64,000 nt of DNA from Derxia gummosa DSM 723 (GTDB taxonomy: Bacteria > Pseudomonadota > Gammaproteobacteria > Burkholderiales > Burkholderiaceae_E), in the NCBI RefSeq assembly GCF_000482785.1, contig NZ_KI519499.1:186001-250000 (forward strand). The letters run 5' to 3'. This document shows positions 52,317 to 61,196 of this stretch, one piece after another. The notes under the pieces are model-generated. The model searched no databases and was not told the origin of the DNA. It was given only the letters and a program-made list of their open reading frames with translations. Positions within the stretch are counted from its first letter, which is position 1. Each line of letters opens with the position of its first letter. A program made the position numbers and the translations under genes.

Positions 52317-53369
52317 TCAGTCTTCCTGCGCCGCCTTGCTCGCGGCGGCGACGGCTTCGGCGGTGGTGGGCGGCTCGACGGGCAGCGTGGGCGCGGCGCC
52401 GCCGAGCACGGCGAGCGCGGCGATCACGGCCTCGACCTGCGCGAGCACCGGCGCGGGCACGGCCACCGCGCCGGCCAGCGCCTGCGCGATCCAGCGCGCG
52501 GTCACGCCGGCCTCGCGGCTCTCGGGCAGCGCGGGATCGACGGCGGCGACGGCTTCGGGCTCGACCACGGTGCGGCGCTCGCCGGCATGGAACCAGTCCA
52601 TGCGCTGGGCGCGGCGCGCGTTGGCTACGGCCTCGCCCTCGGTGGCGCGCAGCAGCAGCACGTCATCGCCGCTGCGCTCGAAGGTCGCGCTCAGCAGCAC
52701 CTGGTATTCGGGATGGGTGTAGCTCGCGAGGCGCAGCGCCGGCACCGCAAACGGTTGCAACAGCTTGCACAGCGAATGCGACGAGTTGCGCACGCCCAGC
52801 ACCGGCCGCAGGTCGAGGATGCCCGACAGCTTGGGCGCAAGCGTTTGCACATCGACGAACAGCGGCTTGCGCGCGGCGGTGGCCTCGGCCATCGCGGCGT
52901 CGAGCGCGGCGCGGTCGGTGATGACGGGCAGGTCCATCGCGGCGAAGACCTCGGCCGTGGTGACGCGCGCACCATGACTGCGCGCCGATGCCATCGGATC
53001 GGTCATCACGCCATGCACCAGCACGGGCACGCCGCGCTGGGCGAGCAGGCCGGCGAGCAGCGGCACGAGATTGGGCAGGTTGCGCGCACCGTTGTAGCTC
53101 GGGATCACGACCGGCGCGGTGGCGCCACGCGGATCGGCCAGCAGCGCGAGCGAGGCATGCGTGGCGTCGAGGAAGCCGAGCAGCTCGTCGATCGACTCGC
53201 CCTTGATGCGCATCGCGAGCAGCACGGCGCCCAGCTCGAGGTCGCTGATCTCGCGCGCGAGCACGGCGCTCCAGAGCGCGCGGGCGCGGTCGCGGTCGAG
53301 GCTGCGGGCGCCATCCTTGCCACGGCCGATCTCCTTGATCAGCGGGGCACAGTTGAGTCGGTCGGACAT
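52317..53369 (-). CDS. ybiB: DNA-binding protein YbiB (TrpD2-like)
   Basis: A 350-residue homologue of anthranilate phosphoribosyltransferase. The helical N-terminal domain (IKEIGRGKDGARSLDRDRAR; LGAVLLAMRIKGESIDELLG) and a phosphoribosyl-binding-like fold (VVIPSYNGARNLPNLVPLL) are clear, but the catalytic TrpD GTGGD-type motif is replaced. This fits the YbiB/TrpD2 group, which binds nucleic acids and lacks TrpD activity (known for E. coli). It lies 36 bp downstream of nasA and before cobA in the nitrate gene row, an association seen in betaproteobacteria whose reason is unclear. The tail is Ala/Val/Pro-rich. Confidence 0.88.
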   Translation of the reverse strand: MSDRLNCAPLIKEIGRGKDGARSLDRDRARALWSAVLAREISDLELGAVLLAMRIKGESIDELLGFLDATHASLALLADPRGATAPVVIPSYNGARNLPNLVPLLAGLLAQRGVPVLVHGVMTDPMASARSHGARVTTAEVFAAMDLPVITDRAALDAAMAEATAARKPLFVDVQTLAPKLSGILDLRPVLGVRNSSHSLCKLLQPFAVPALRLASYTHPEYQVLLSATFERSGDDVLLLRATEGEAVANARRAQRMDWFHAGERRTVVEPEAVAAVDPALPESREAGVTARWIAQALAGAVAVPAPVLAQVEAVIAALAVLGGAAPTLPVEPPTTAEAVAAASKAAQED

Positions 53370-53405
53370 GGTCGGATTCGGTGTCGGTGAGCGGTTCGCG
53401 CGGCG

Positions 53406-56291
53406 TCAGGCGACGCTGCGCACGGGGCTGCGCGCATCGATGAGCCGCTTCAGCTCCGGCACGCAGGAGCCGCATTGTGTGCCACAGCGCAGGCCGCCCT
53501 TGAGCTCGTGCAGCACCGCGTCGGCCGGCTCGTCGCAGCGCGCGGCCACGAAATCCTCGATCGAGCGCTGGGTGACGTTGAGGCAGTTGCAGATCGTGCG
53601 GCCGGCCGGCGCGATGCCGGCGGGCGCGACCGGCGTCGCCATGAGCAGCGAGCGGCCGAAAGCGCGCGCATCCACGCCGGCTTCGAGGCTGTCGCGCAGC
53701 CAGCCTTCGGCGACGAAATCGGTGGCGGCGTCGCCGGCGAGCAGCACCGCGTCGAGCTTGCCGTCGGCGAGGCGCATGCGACGGCGCGCGCCGCGACGGG
53801 CGTCGTCATAGCGCAGCACCGGGTCGTCGGCGAGGCCGAAGCGGCGCTCGATGCGGTCGAGCAGTCCGTCGGGCAGGCGCTCGGCGGCGCCGCGGAACAG
53901 CAGGCCGACGCGCACCGGGCCGTGCGCGTCGGTCGCGCCGTCCGAGCCGGAGCTGCCCGACTCGCGTTCGCCGGCCAGGCCACCCGCGTTCGCCGGCTCG
54001 TCGCGGCCGAAGGGCGTGCAGCTCGCATAGGCCAGCGCGCCGAACTCGGCGCGCAGGGCTTCTCGCACAGCCTGGACGTCATCCTCGGCAAACCAGCCGA
54101 AGGCCAGCACGCGGGCGGGCAGCGCGGTCTTCTCGACGCGCACGGCGGCGTGCTTGAGTTCGGGCTGCTTGCTGCGAGGATCGATCGCGCCGGTGGTGAG
54201 CGCGTTCACGCCCGTGAAGGCGGTGCCGTCGTCGTCGCGGCCGCCCACATAGGCCTCGCCCCAGTGCATCGGGATGAAGGCGTCGCCAGAGCGCACGGCG
54301 TTGCTCGCGCGCACCGGCAGCAGCATCGCGCCGCGCCGCGAGGTCACGCGCACGAGTTCGCCGTCGCCGATGCCACGCCGTGCCATGTCGCCGGCGTACA
54401 TCTCGATCGCGGGTTCGGGCGCATGGCCGAACAGGCGGCCGAGCGTGCCGGTGCGGGTCATGCCGTGCCACTGGTCGCGCAGGCGGCCGGTGGTGAGGCG
54501 GAATGGGTGGCGGGCGTCGATCGCGTCGGCCACGGGCACATGCGGCAGCGCGGCGAACCTCGCGCGGCCGCTGGCGGTCGGGAACACGCCGTCGACATAC
54601 AGGCGCGCGACCGGCGCCTCGCCTTCGCGGCAGGGCCAGTGCTGCGGGCCGTCGGCATCGAGCACCGCGTAGCTGAGGCCGGTGATGTCGAGGTCGCGGC
54701 CGCGCGTGGTTTCGCGGTGCTCGTTCCAGACCGCCTCGACATCGTCATACCCGAACAGCGTCGGCCTGCCGGGACGCAGCCGCGCTTCAAGCCGCCGCGC
54801 CACGTCCACCGCGATGCGCCAGTCGGCGCGCGCCTCGCCGGGCGCAGCGATGGCCGGGCGCACGCGCGAGATGCGGCGTTCGGAATTGGTGACGCTGCCT
54901 TCCTTCTCGGCCCAGCTCGACGCCGGCAGCACGATGTCGGCGTAGCGGGCGGTTTCGGTGCCGGTGAAGGCGTCCTGCACGATCACGCATTCGGCCGCGT
55001 CGAGCGCCGCGCGCACGAGGTTCTGGTCGGGCAGCGATTGCGCCGGATTCGTGCAGACGATCCACAGCAGCCTGATCTCGCCGGCGCGCACCGCCTCGAA
55101 CATCTCGACAGCGGTCTTGCCGGGCGCGGCGGGCACGTCGTCCACGCCCCAGAGCCGCGCGACTTCGGCGCGATGCTCGGGGTTGGTGAGGTCGCGGTGC
55201 GCGCTCAGCAGGTTGGCCATGCCGCCCACCTCGCGCCCGCCCATCGCATTGGGCTGGCCGGTGAGCGAGAACGGCCCGGCGCCCGGTCGGCCGATCTGCC
55301 CCGTGGCCAGATGCAGGTTGACGAGCGCCGCGTTCTTGGCGGTACCGCTGGCCGACTGGTTGAGGCCCTGGCAGTACAGCGACAGCGCCGCCTTCGCACG
55401 GCCGAACAGGAAGGCCGCGCGAGTGAGCGTCTCGACATCGATGCCGCAGGTCTGGGCCACGAAGCCCGGCGTGTAGTCGCGCACCAGCCGCTTCAGCTCG
55501 GCGAAGCCCTCGGTGTGCGCGGCGATGTACGCCTCGTCGATCAGCCCTTCCCACAGCAGGATGTGCAGCATTCCGTGGAAGAAGGCCACATCGCTGCCGG
55601 GCTGGATCTGCACGAACAGGTCGGCGCTCTCGGCGGTGTCGGTGCGGCGCGGATCGACGACGACGATCTTCAGCGCCGGATTGCGCGCCTTCGCGTCCTC
55701 GATGCGGCGGAACAGGATCGGGTGCGCGAAGGCCGGATTGGCGCCGACGATGAACAGCAGGTCGGCATGGTCGAGGTCTTCGTAGCAGGCGGGCGGCGCG
55801 TCGGCGCCGAGCGTGAGCTTGTAGCCCGCGACCGCGCTCGACATGCACAGCCGCGAGTTGGTATCGACATTGTTGGTGCCGAGCAGGCCCTTCGCGAGCT
55901 TGTTGAAGACGTAGTAGTCCTCGGTCAGCAGCTGGCCGCTCAGGTAGAGGCCGACGCTGTCGGGGCCGTGCGTGGCGATGGTGGCGGCGATGCGGTCGGC
56001 CACCGCGTCGAGCGCTTCGTCCCAGCCCACCGCCCTGCCCGGCTCGCCGCGCGTCGCGCGCAGCTCGGGCGTCAGCAGCCGGGCCGTGCGTTGCAGGCCG
56101 GGCCGGGCCGTGAGGTGCAGCGTCGAGCCCTTGCTGCACAGCCGGCCGAAGTTGGCCGGATGCTTCTCGTCGCCGCGCACGCCCGTCACCGCGCCGTCGC
56201 GCGTCTCGATCACCACGCCGCAACCCACCCCGCAATACGGGCAGGTGCTGCGGGTTTCCTGCGTGGCTGACGTGATGGCGATCGGTTTCAT
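53406..56291 (-). CDS. nasA: assimilatory nitrate reductase catalytic subunit
   Basis: A 961-residue molybdopterin enzyme of the cytoplasmic Nas type. An N-terminal [4Fe-4S] site has C17, C20, C24 and C52 (CPYCGVGCGV, GRLCSKG). The molybdenum-binding domains follow (NVDTNSRLCMSSAVAGYK, GRPGAGPFSLTGQPNAMGG). The C terminus carries an additional BFD-like [2Fe-2S] domain with ICNCLNVTQ and GLRCGTQCGSC, as in Klebsiella-type NasA. It reduces nitrate to nitrite with electrons from NADH or ferredoxin partners. The start at 56291 (MKPIAITSATQET) is preferred over an upstream in-frame start. It follows nirBD by 141 bp. A Gly/Ser-rich linker precedes the C-terminal part. Confidence 0.96.
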   Translation of the reverse strand: MKPIAITSATQETRSTCPYCGVGCGVVIETRDGAVTGVRGDEKHPANFGRLCSKGSTLHLTARPGLQRTARLLTPELRATRGEPGRAVGWDEALDAVADRIAATIATHGPDSVGLYLSGQLLTEDYYVFNKLAKGLLGTNNVDTNSRLCMSSAVAGYKLTLGADAPPACYEDLDHADLLFIVGANPAFAHPILFRRIEDAKARNPALKIVVVDPRRTDTAESADLFVQIQPGSDVAFFHGMLHILLWEGLIDEAYIAAHTEGFAELKRLVRDYTPGFVAQTCGIDVETLTRAAFLFGRAKAALSLYCQGLNQSASGTAKNAALVNLHLATGQIGRPGAGPFSLTGQPNAMGGREVGGMANLLSAHRDLTNPEHRAEVARLWGVDDVPAAPGKTAVEMFEAVRAGEIRLLWIVCTNPAQSLPDQNLVRAALDAAECVIVQDAFTGTETARYADIVLPASSWAEKEGSVTNSERRISRVRPAIAAPGEARADWRIAVDVARRLEARLRPGRPTLFGYDDVEAVWNEHRETTRGRDLDITGLSYAVLDADGPQHWPCREGEAPVARLYVDGVFPTASGRARFAALPHVPVADAIDARHPFRLTTGRLRDQWHGMTRTGTLGRLFGHAPEPAIEMYAGDMARRGIGDGELVRVTSRRGAMLLPVRASNAVRSGDAFIPMHWGEAYVGGRDDDGTAFTGVNALTTGAIDPRSKQPELKHAAVRVEKTALPARVLAFGWFAEDDVQAVREALRAEFGALAYASCTPFGRDEPANAGGLAGERESGSSGSDGATDAHGPVRVGLLFRGAAERLPDGLLDRIERRFGLADDPVLRYDDARRGARRRMRLADGKLDAVLLAGDAATDFVAEGWLRDSLEAGVDARAFGRSLLMATPVAPAGIAPAGRTICNCLNVTQRSIEDFVAARCDEPADAVLHELKGGLRCGTQCGSCVPELKRLIDARSPVRSVA

Positions 56292-56432
56292 GAGCGTTGC
56301 TCGCAAGCTTGGGGCCTCGCGGCCCGACGACAAAGATGCAGTGGCGATATGCCTTGGCGACAGCGGAATTAGCAGGCACCCGGCCGGTGGGCGTGGCGGC
56401 GATCCGCCAGCGCCGCGTGCCGGCCGACCTCG

Positions 56433-56813
56433 TCAGCCGCAGTTGCCCGACATCGGGCAGGCCGGCACGGCCGGCGCCGCGCCCTCGCCCGACAGCGCCT
56501 CGGCGGCGAGCAGCACGCGGCCACCCTCGACGCGCAGCGGCCAGGTCTTCACCGTGCCCTCGTCGGGCGCGACGGCCGTGCCGCTCGCCAGCTCGATCTG
56601 CCAGTTGTGCAGCGGGCAGGCCACGCGCTCGCCGAAGACGATGCCCTGCGACAGCGGCCCGCCCTTGTGCGGGCAGCGGTCTTCGAGCGCATACACCGTC
56701 TCGCCCTGGGTGCGGAAGATCGCCACGTCGGCGAGACCGGGCCGGGCGCGCTTGATGACGCGCGCGCCGAGTTCGGGCAGATCGGCCACCGCGCCCACAT
56801 CGAGCCATTCCAT
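56433..56813 (-). CDS. nirD: nitrite reductase (NADH) small subunit
   Basis: A 126-residue NirD with a Rieske-like fold. The start at 56813 (MEWLDVGAVADLP) is chosen because AGGAG lies six bases upstream; ATG codons at 56819 and 56846 are also in frame, and the latter would overlap the nirB stop. CPHKGGPLSQG and CPLHNWQIEL keep the Rieske-type Cys/His pattern, CxH and CxxH, which many NirD proteins have lost, so a [2Fe-2S] cluster is possible. It assists NirB in reducing nitrite to ammonium. It ends with PACPMSGNCG. Confidence 0.93.
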   Translation of the reverse strand: MEWLDVGAVADLPELGARVIKRARPGLADVAIFRTQGETVYALEDRCPHKGGPLSQGIVFGERVACPLHNWQIELASGTAVAPDEGTVKTWPLRVEGGRVLLAAEALSGEGAAPAVPACPMSGNCG

Positions 56814-56838
56814 CGCCATCTCCTGATCCTTCGTGGGG

Positions 56839-59286
56839 TTACGCATTTGCCTTCACCTCGGCTTGCAGGGGCTGGAACTGGCGGAGGTCGACCTGCGCCT
56901 TCTCGGGTTCGTGCCAGGGGTCGGGCAGGCCGTCGAGCGAGAACAGCAGGCGCTCATGCAAGCGCTTGCGGCCCTCGACGTCGTCGAGCACCTTGGCCTT
57001 GATGTAGTCCATGCCGACGCGGCCGACGTAATGCACCGTGCGTTCCAGATACCAGCCTTCCTCGCGGTAGAGCTGGAGGAAGGCGCCGGAAATCTCCTTC
57101 ACCTCCTCGGCCGTGGCCACCTTGCACAGGAAGTGCGCGACCTCGGTCTTGATGCCGCCGTTGCCGGCCACATGGATTTCCCAGCCCGAGTCCACGCCGA
57201 TGATGCCGACGTCCTTGATGCCCGATTCGGCGCAATTGCGCGGGCAACCCGACACCGCGAGCTTGACCTTGTGCGGCGCGTACATGCGCCACAGCATCTT
57301 TTCGAGATCGATGCCGAGGCCGGTGCTGTCCTGGGTGCCGAAGCGGCACCACTCGCTGCCGACGCAGGTCTTCACCGTGCGCAGCGTCTTGCCGTAGGCA
57401 TGGCCCGAGGGCATGCCGATTTCCTTCCACACGGCCTGGAGGTCTTCCTTCTTCACACCGAGCAGGTCGATGCGCTGGCCGCCCGTGACCTTGACAGCCG
57501 GGATCTTGAACTTGTCCACCGCGTCGGCGATGCGGCGCAGCTCGTCGGCGCTGGTCACGCCGCCCCACATGCGCGGCACCACCGAATAGGTGCCGTCCTT
57601 CTGGATGTTGGCGTGGGCGCGCTCGTTGATGAAGCGCGATTGCGGATCGTCCACCGCTTCCTTGGGCCAGGTGCTGATGAGGTAGTAGTTCATCGCCGGG
57701 CGGCAGCTCGGGCAGCCGGTGGGCGTGCGCCAGCCGAGGGCCGAGCGGGTCTGGGCCATCGAGGTGAGGTGCTGGTCGCGGATGGCGTCGCGCACGGCCT
57801 GGTGCGACAGGTCGGTGCAGCCGCACATCGCCTTCACGGCCGGGGCGGCGGTGTAGTCGGCACCGGCGGTCGCCATGAGGATCTGCTCGACCAGGCCCGT
57901 GCACGAGCCGCAGGAGCCGCTGGCCTTGGTGCACTTGCGCACCTCGTCGAGCGTGAACAGGCCCTGCTCGCGGATCGCCTTGACGATCGTGCCCTTGGTC
58001 ACGCCGTTGCAGCCGCACACCTCGGCCTCGTCGGGCATCGCGGCCGCGCGGTTGCCGCCGGCATGGCCGCTGTCGCCGAGATGGTTCTCGCCGAACATCA
58101 GGTGCTCGCGGATGTCGTGCACGCTGCGGCCTTCGCGCAGCAGCGTGAAGTACCAGGCGCCGTCGGCGGTGTCGCCGTACAGGCAGGCGCCGACCAGCTT
58201 GTCGCCCTTGAGCACGAGCTTCTTGTACACGCCGCCGTAGGGGTCGCTCAGCGTGATTTCCTCGCAGCCTTCGCTGCCCATGAAGTCGCCGGCGGAAAAG
58301 AGGTCGATGCCGGTCACCTTCAGCTTGGTGCTGGTGACGGTGCCGTGATAGGCGGCGTCGCTCGGGCCGGCCAGATGCTGGGCGCAGACCTTGGCCTGCT
58401 CGAACAGCGGCGCCACGAGGCCGTAGGCGATGCCGCGATGCGAGGCGCATTCGCCCACCGACCAGACGTGCGGATCGCTCGTGCGCAGATGGTCATCGAC
58501 GAGGATGCCGCGGTTGCACTCGATGCCGGCGCTCTCGGCCAGCGCGTAGTTCGGGCGGATGCCGACGGCCATCACCACGAGGTCGGCCGGCAGCTGCTCG
58601 CCGTCCTTGAAGCGAATCGCCGCGACGCGGCCCGATTCGCCGCGCACCAGTTCGCTCGTCTGCCTGCCCATCGCGAAGCCGATGCCGCGCGCTTCCAGCG
58701 CCTTCTGCAACAGCTTGCCCGCCGCGCGGTCGAGCTGGCGTTCCATGAGCCAGTCGGCCACATGCACGACGGTCACGTCCATGCCGCGCAGCTTGAGGCC
58801 GTTGGCGGCTTCGAGGCCGAGCAGGCCACCGCCGATGACGACCGCGTGCCTGTGGACCTTCGCCGCCTCGATCATCGCGTCGGTATCGGCGATGTCGCGG
58901 TAGGCGATCACGCCCGGCAGGTCGGCGCCCGGCACCGGCAGCATGAAGGGGTTGGAGCCGGTCGCGATCAGCAGCTCGTCGTAGTCGGCGCGCAGGCCGT
59001 CGGCCGTCTCGACGAATTTCGCCGCGCGGTCGATCTTCACCACCCGCTTGCCGACGTGCAGCGTGATGCCGTTGTCGGCATACCAGTCGAAGGGGTTGAG
59101 GATGATCTCGTCGATCGTCTGCTCGCCCGCCAGCACCGGCGACAGCAGGATGCGGTTGTAGTTGGGATGCGGCTCGGCGCCGAACACCGTGATGTCGTAC
59201 TTGCCCGGAGCGAGCTTGAGCAGTTCCTCGATCGTGCGGATGCCGGCCATGCCGTTGCCGATGCAGACGAGCCTGGGTTTGTTCAT
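56839..59286 (-). CDS. nirB: nitrite reductase (NADH) large subunit
   Basis: An 815-residue siroheme enzyme. The N-terminal FAD/NAD(P) domains have VCIGNGMAGIRT and VVIGGGLLGLEAANGLKLRG. A BFD-like [2Fe-2S] domain has CGCNGVTKG and CTKASGSCGSCTG. The sulfite/nitrite-reductase domains carry the siroheme-[4Fe-4S] ligands C641, C647, C681 and C685 (CVGSEWCRFG, SGCPRNCAESG). It reduces nitrite to ammonium in six electron steps in the cytoplasm. The start at 59286 (MNKPRLVCIGNGM) is the family N terminus. It overlaps or abuts nirD, and siroheme is expected from cobA downstream. Confidence 0.97.
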   Translation of the reverse strand: MNKPRLVCIGNGMAGIRTIEELLKLAPGKYDITVFGAEPHPNYNRILLSPVLAGEQTIDEIILNPFDWYADNGITLHVGKRVVKIDRAAKFVETADGLRADYDELLIATGSNPFMLPVPGADLPGVIAYRDIADTDAMIEAAKVHRHAVVIGGGLLGLEAANGLKLRGMDVTVVHVADWLMERQLDRAAGKLLQKALEARGIGFAMGRQTSELVRGESGRVAAIRFKDGEQLPADLVVMAVGIRPNYALAESAGIECNRGILVDDHLRTSDPHVWSVGECASHRGIAYGLVAPLFEQAKVCAQHLAGPSDAAYHGTVTSTKLKVTGIDLFSAGDFMGSEGCEEITLSDPYGGVYKKLVLKGDKLVGACLYGDTADGAWYFTLLREGRSVHDIREHLMFGENHLGDSGHAGGNRAAAMPDEAEVCGCNGVTKGTIVKAIREQGLFTLDEVRKCTKASGSCGSCTGLVEQILMATAGADYTAAPAVKAMCGCTDLSHQAVRDAIRDQHLTSMAQTRSALGWRTPTGCPSCRPAMNYYLISTWPKEAVDDPQSRFINERAHANIQKDGTYSVVPRMWGGVTSADELRRIADAVDKFKIPAVKVTGGQRIDLLGVKKEDLQAVWKEIGMPSGHAYGKTLRTVKTCVGSEWCRFGTQDSTGLGIDLEKMLWRMYAPHKVKLAVSGCPRNCAESGIKDVGIIGVDSGWEIHVAGNGGIKTEVAHFLCKVATAEEVKEISGAFLQLYREEGWYLERTVHYVGRVGMDYIKAKVLDDVEGRKRLHERLLFSLDGLPDPWHEPEKAQVDLRQFQPLQAEVKANA

Positions 59287-59439
59287 GTGAGCCTCGCTGC
59301 GCGTTTCGTGCGCGTGAGAAGGGCCTGCCGATGCGCTCGCGCGCATCGGAACGATGGGTTCTGTTGGGGTCTGCCCGGCTGCGTCCGGGCACGTGTGACG
59401 CGGAGGGCGCGGGCGCTTGCCGCCGCGCGCCGCCCGCGC

Positions 59440-60240
59440 TCAGGCCGTCTCGACCTCGGGCTTGGCGTGCCGGTGGTAGAGGAACTCGAGCACCGCCGTG
59501 CGGTAGTCCATGTAGCGCGCGTCATGCGCAAGGGCGACGCGGTCGCGCGGGCGGTCGAGCTGCACATGCAGCACTTCGCCGATGGTCGCGGCCGGGCCGT
59601 TGGTCATCATCACGATGCGGTCGCTGAGCAGCACCGCCTCATCGACGTCGTGCGTGACCATCACCACCGTCGAACCGGTCTTGGCGATGATCTTCAGCAG
59701 CTCGTCCTGGAGGTGGGCGCGGGTCAGCGCGTCGAGGGCGCCGAAGGGCTCGTCCATGAGCAGCACCTTCGGTTCCATCGCCAGCGCCCGGGCGATGCCG
59801 ATGCGCTGCTTCATGCCGCCCGATATCTCGCCGGGGCGCTTCTCGGCGGCATGGCCCATCTTCACGAGTTCCAGCGCGGCGCGGGTGCGCTCCTTGAGCT
59901 GGGCCTTGTTCTCGCGGTCGCCGAACACGCGCTCGACCGCCAGATGCACGTTGTCGAAGCAGGTCAGCCAGGGCAGCAGCGAATGGTTCTGGAACACCAT
60001 CGCGCGGTCCGGGCCGGGGCCCTTGATTTCCTTGCCCGCCGCGATCGCGACGCCGCTGCTCGGCGTGTTGAGGCCGCTGATGATGTTGAGCAGCGTGCTC
60101 TTGCCGCAGCCGGAGTGGCCGATGAGCGCGATGAACTCGCCCTTCGCCACGTTCAGGTTGATGTCGCGCAGCGCGACGAACGGACCCTTCTTGGTGCTGA
60201 AGGTGACGCCGACGTTCTCGATGTGGATGAACTTTTCCAT
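59440..60240 (-). CDS. nitrate ABC transporter ATP-binding protein
   Basis: A 266-residue ATPase of the nitrate/sulfonate/bicarbonate importer family (NrtD-like, short form). Walker A is GHSGCGKST at 41-49, the signature is EISGGMKQRIGIARALAM, Walker B is VLLMDEPFGALD, and the H-loop VTHDVDE is present. The C terminus (YRTAVLEFLYHRHAK) is typical of NasD/NrtD. It lacks the fused NrtA-like domain of cyanobacterial NrtC. It powers import through the permease gene 25 bp upstream in the transcript. Confidence 0.95.
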   Translation of the reverse strand: MEKFIHIENVGVTFSTKKGPFVALRDINLNVAKGEFIALIGHSGCGKSTLLNIISGLNTPSSGVAIAAGKEIKGPGPDRAMVFQNHSLLPWLTCFDNVHLAVERVFGDRENKAQLKERTRAALELVKMGHAAEKRPGEISGGMKQRIGIARALAMEPKVLLMDEPFGALDALTRAHLQDELLKIIAKTGSTVVMVTHDVDEAVLLSDRIVMMTNGPAATIGEVLHVQLDRPRDRVALAHDARYMDYRTAVLEFLYHRHAKPEVETA

Positions 60241-60265
60241 GTCGATGCTCCCTGGGTGACGGCGC

Positions 60266-61144
60266 TCAGGCCTTGACGTCTTCGTAGGTGAAGGACTGGG
60301 CCAGCTTGACCAGCGCGACTTCGAGGATCAGGCCCACGATGCCGATCACGAAGATGGCGACGATGATGTTGGCGACGTTGAGGTTGTTCCACTCGTCCCA
60401 CACCCAGAAGCCCACGCCCACGCCGCCGGTCAGCATCTCGGCCGCGACGATCACGAGCCAGGCGGTGCCGACCGCCAGCCGCACGCCGGTCAGGATGTAG
60501 GGCAGCACCGAGGGCAGCAGGATCTTGGTGATGACCTTCCACTCGTTGAGGTTCAGCACCTTGGCGACATTGAGGTAGTCCTGCGGCACGCGCTGCACGC
60601 CCACGGCCGTGTTGATGATCATCGGCCAGATCGAGCAGATGAAGATCGTCCAGATCGCGGCCGGATTCGCGCCCTTGAACACCAGCAGGCCGATCGGCAG
60701 CCACGCGAGCGGTGACACGGGACGAAGCAGCGTGATGACCGGATTGAACATCGCCCCGACGAACTTCGAGCGGCCGATCAGGAAGCCGAACGGAATGCCG
60801 ACCACCGCCGCCAGACCGAAGCCCATGCCCACGCGCAGCAGCGAGTTTCCGATCTTGAAGCCGATGCCCACGTCGTTCGGGCCGGCCTTGTAGAACGGAT
60901 CGGCAAACACCTTGAGCGCCGCGTCGAACACCACCGCCGGCGACGGAATGTCGGGGCTGAACTTGTGCACCACGATCCACACCGCGAGCAGCGCGGCGAA
61001 GCCGAGCATCGGCGCGAGGATGCGCAGCACCACGGCGCGCACCGCTTCGAGCGAGCGGCCGGGCGCGATGGGCGCTGGCTGCTGGGGCGCCTGACCGGTC
61101 GGCTGCGGCGCGGGTTTCGGGACTTGCTTGAGGACGGCGGCCAT
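60266..61144 (-). CDS. nrtB: nitrate ABC transporter permease
   Basis: A 292-residue inner-membrane subunit with a Pro/Ala/Gln-rich cytoplasmic N terminus and six helices. The region VQRVPQDYLNVAKVLNLNEW contains the EAA-type coupling loop, and WLVIVAAEMLTGGVGVGFWV is family-typical. It forms the membrane channel for nitrate (possibly nitrite) uptake. It lies between the binding-protein gene and the ATPase gene, with 52 bp and 25 bp spacers, in one transcript. Confidence 0.95.
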   Translation of the reverse strand: MAAVLKQVPKPAPQPTGQAPQQPAPIAPGRSLEAVRAVVLRILAPMLGFAALLAVWIVVHKFSPDIPSPAVVFDAALKVFADPFYKAGPNDVGIGFKIGNSLLRVGMGFGLAAVVGIPFGFLIGRSKFVGAMFNPVITLLRPVSPLAWLPIGLLVFKGANPAAIWTIFICSIWPMIINTAVGVQRVPQDYLNVAKVLNLNEWKVITKILLPSVLPYILTGVRLAVGTAWLVIVAAEMLTGGVGVGFWVWDEWNNLNVANIIVAIFVIGIVGLILEVALVKLAQSFTYEDVKA

Positions 61145-61196
61145 GGCGGGCTCCTTTGCGTCGTCGTGAGGAAGAAGAGGTATTCGCGGCGCGGGT

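Noticed and set aside
53475..56270. Plus-strand open frame of about 930 codons
   Set aside because: It lies wholly opposite nasA, with Arg/Gly/His/Ala-rich composition caused by G+C-rich third positions.
56833..60276. Plus-strand open frame of about 1,150 codons
   Set aside because: It is antisense to nirB and the ABC ATPase gene. No family features; it is the typical shadow of strong codon bias.
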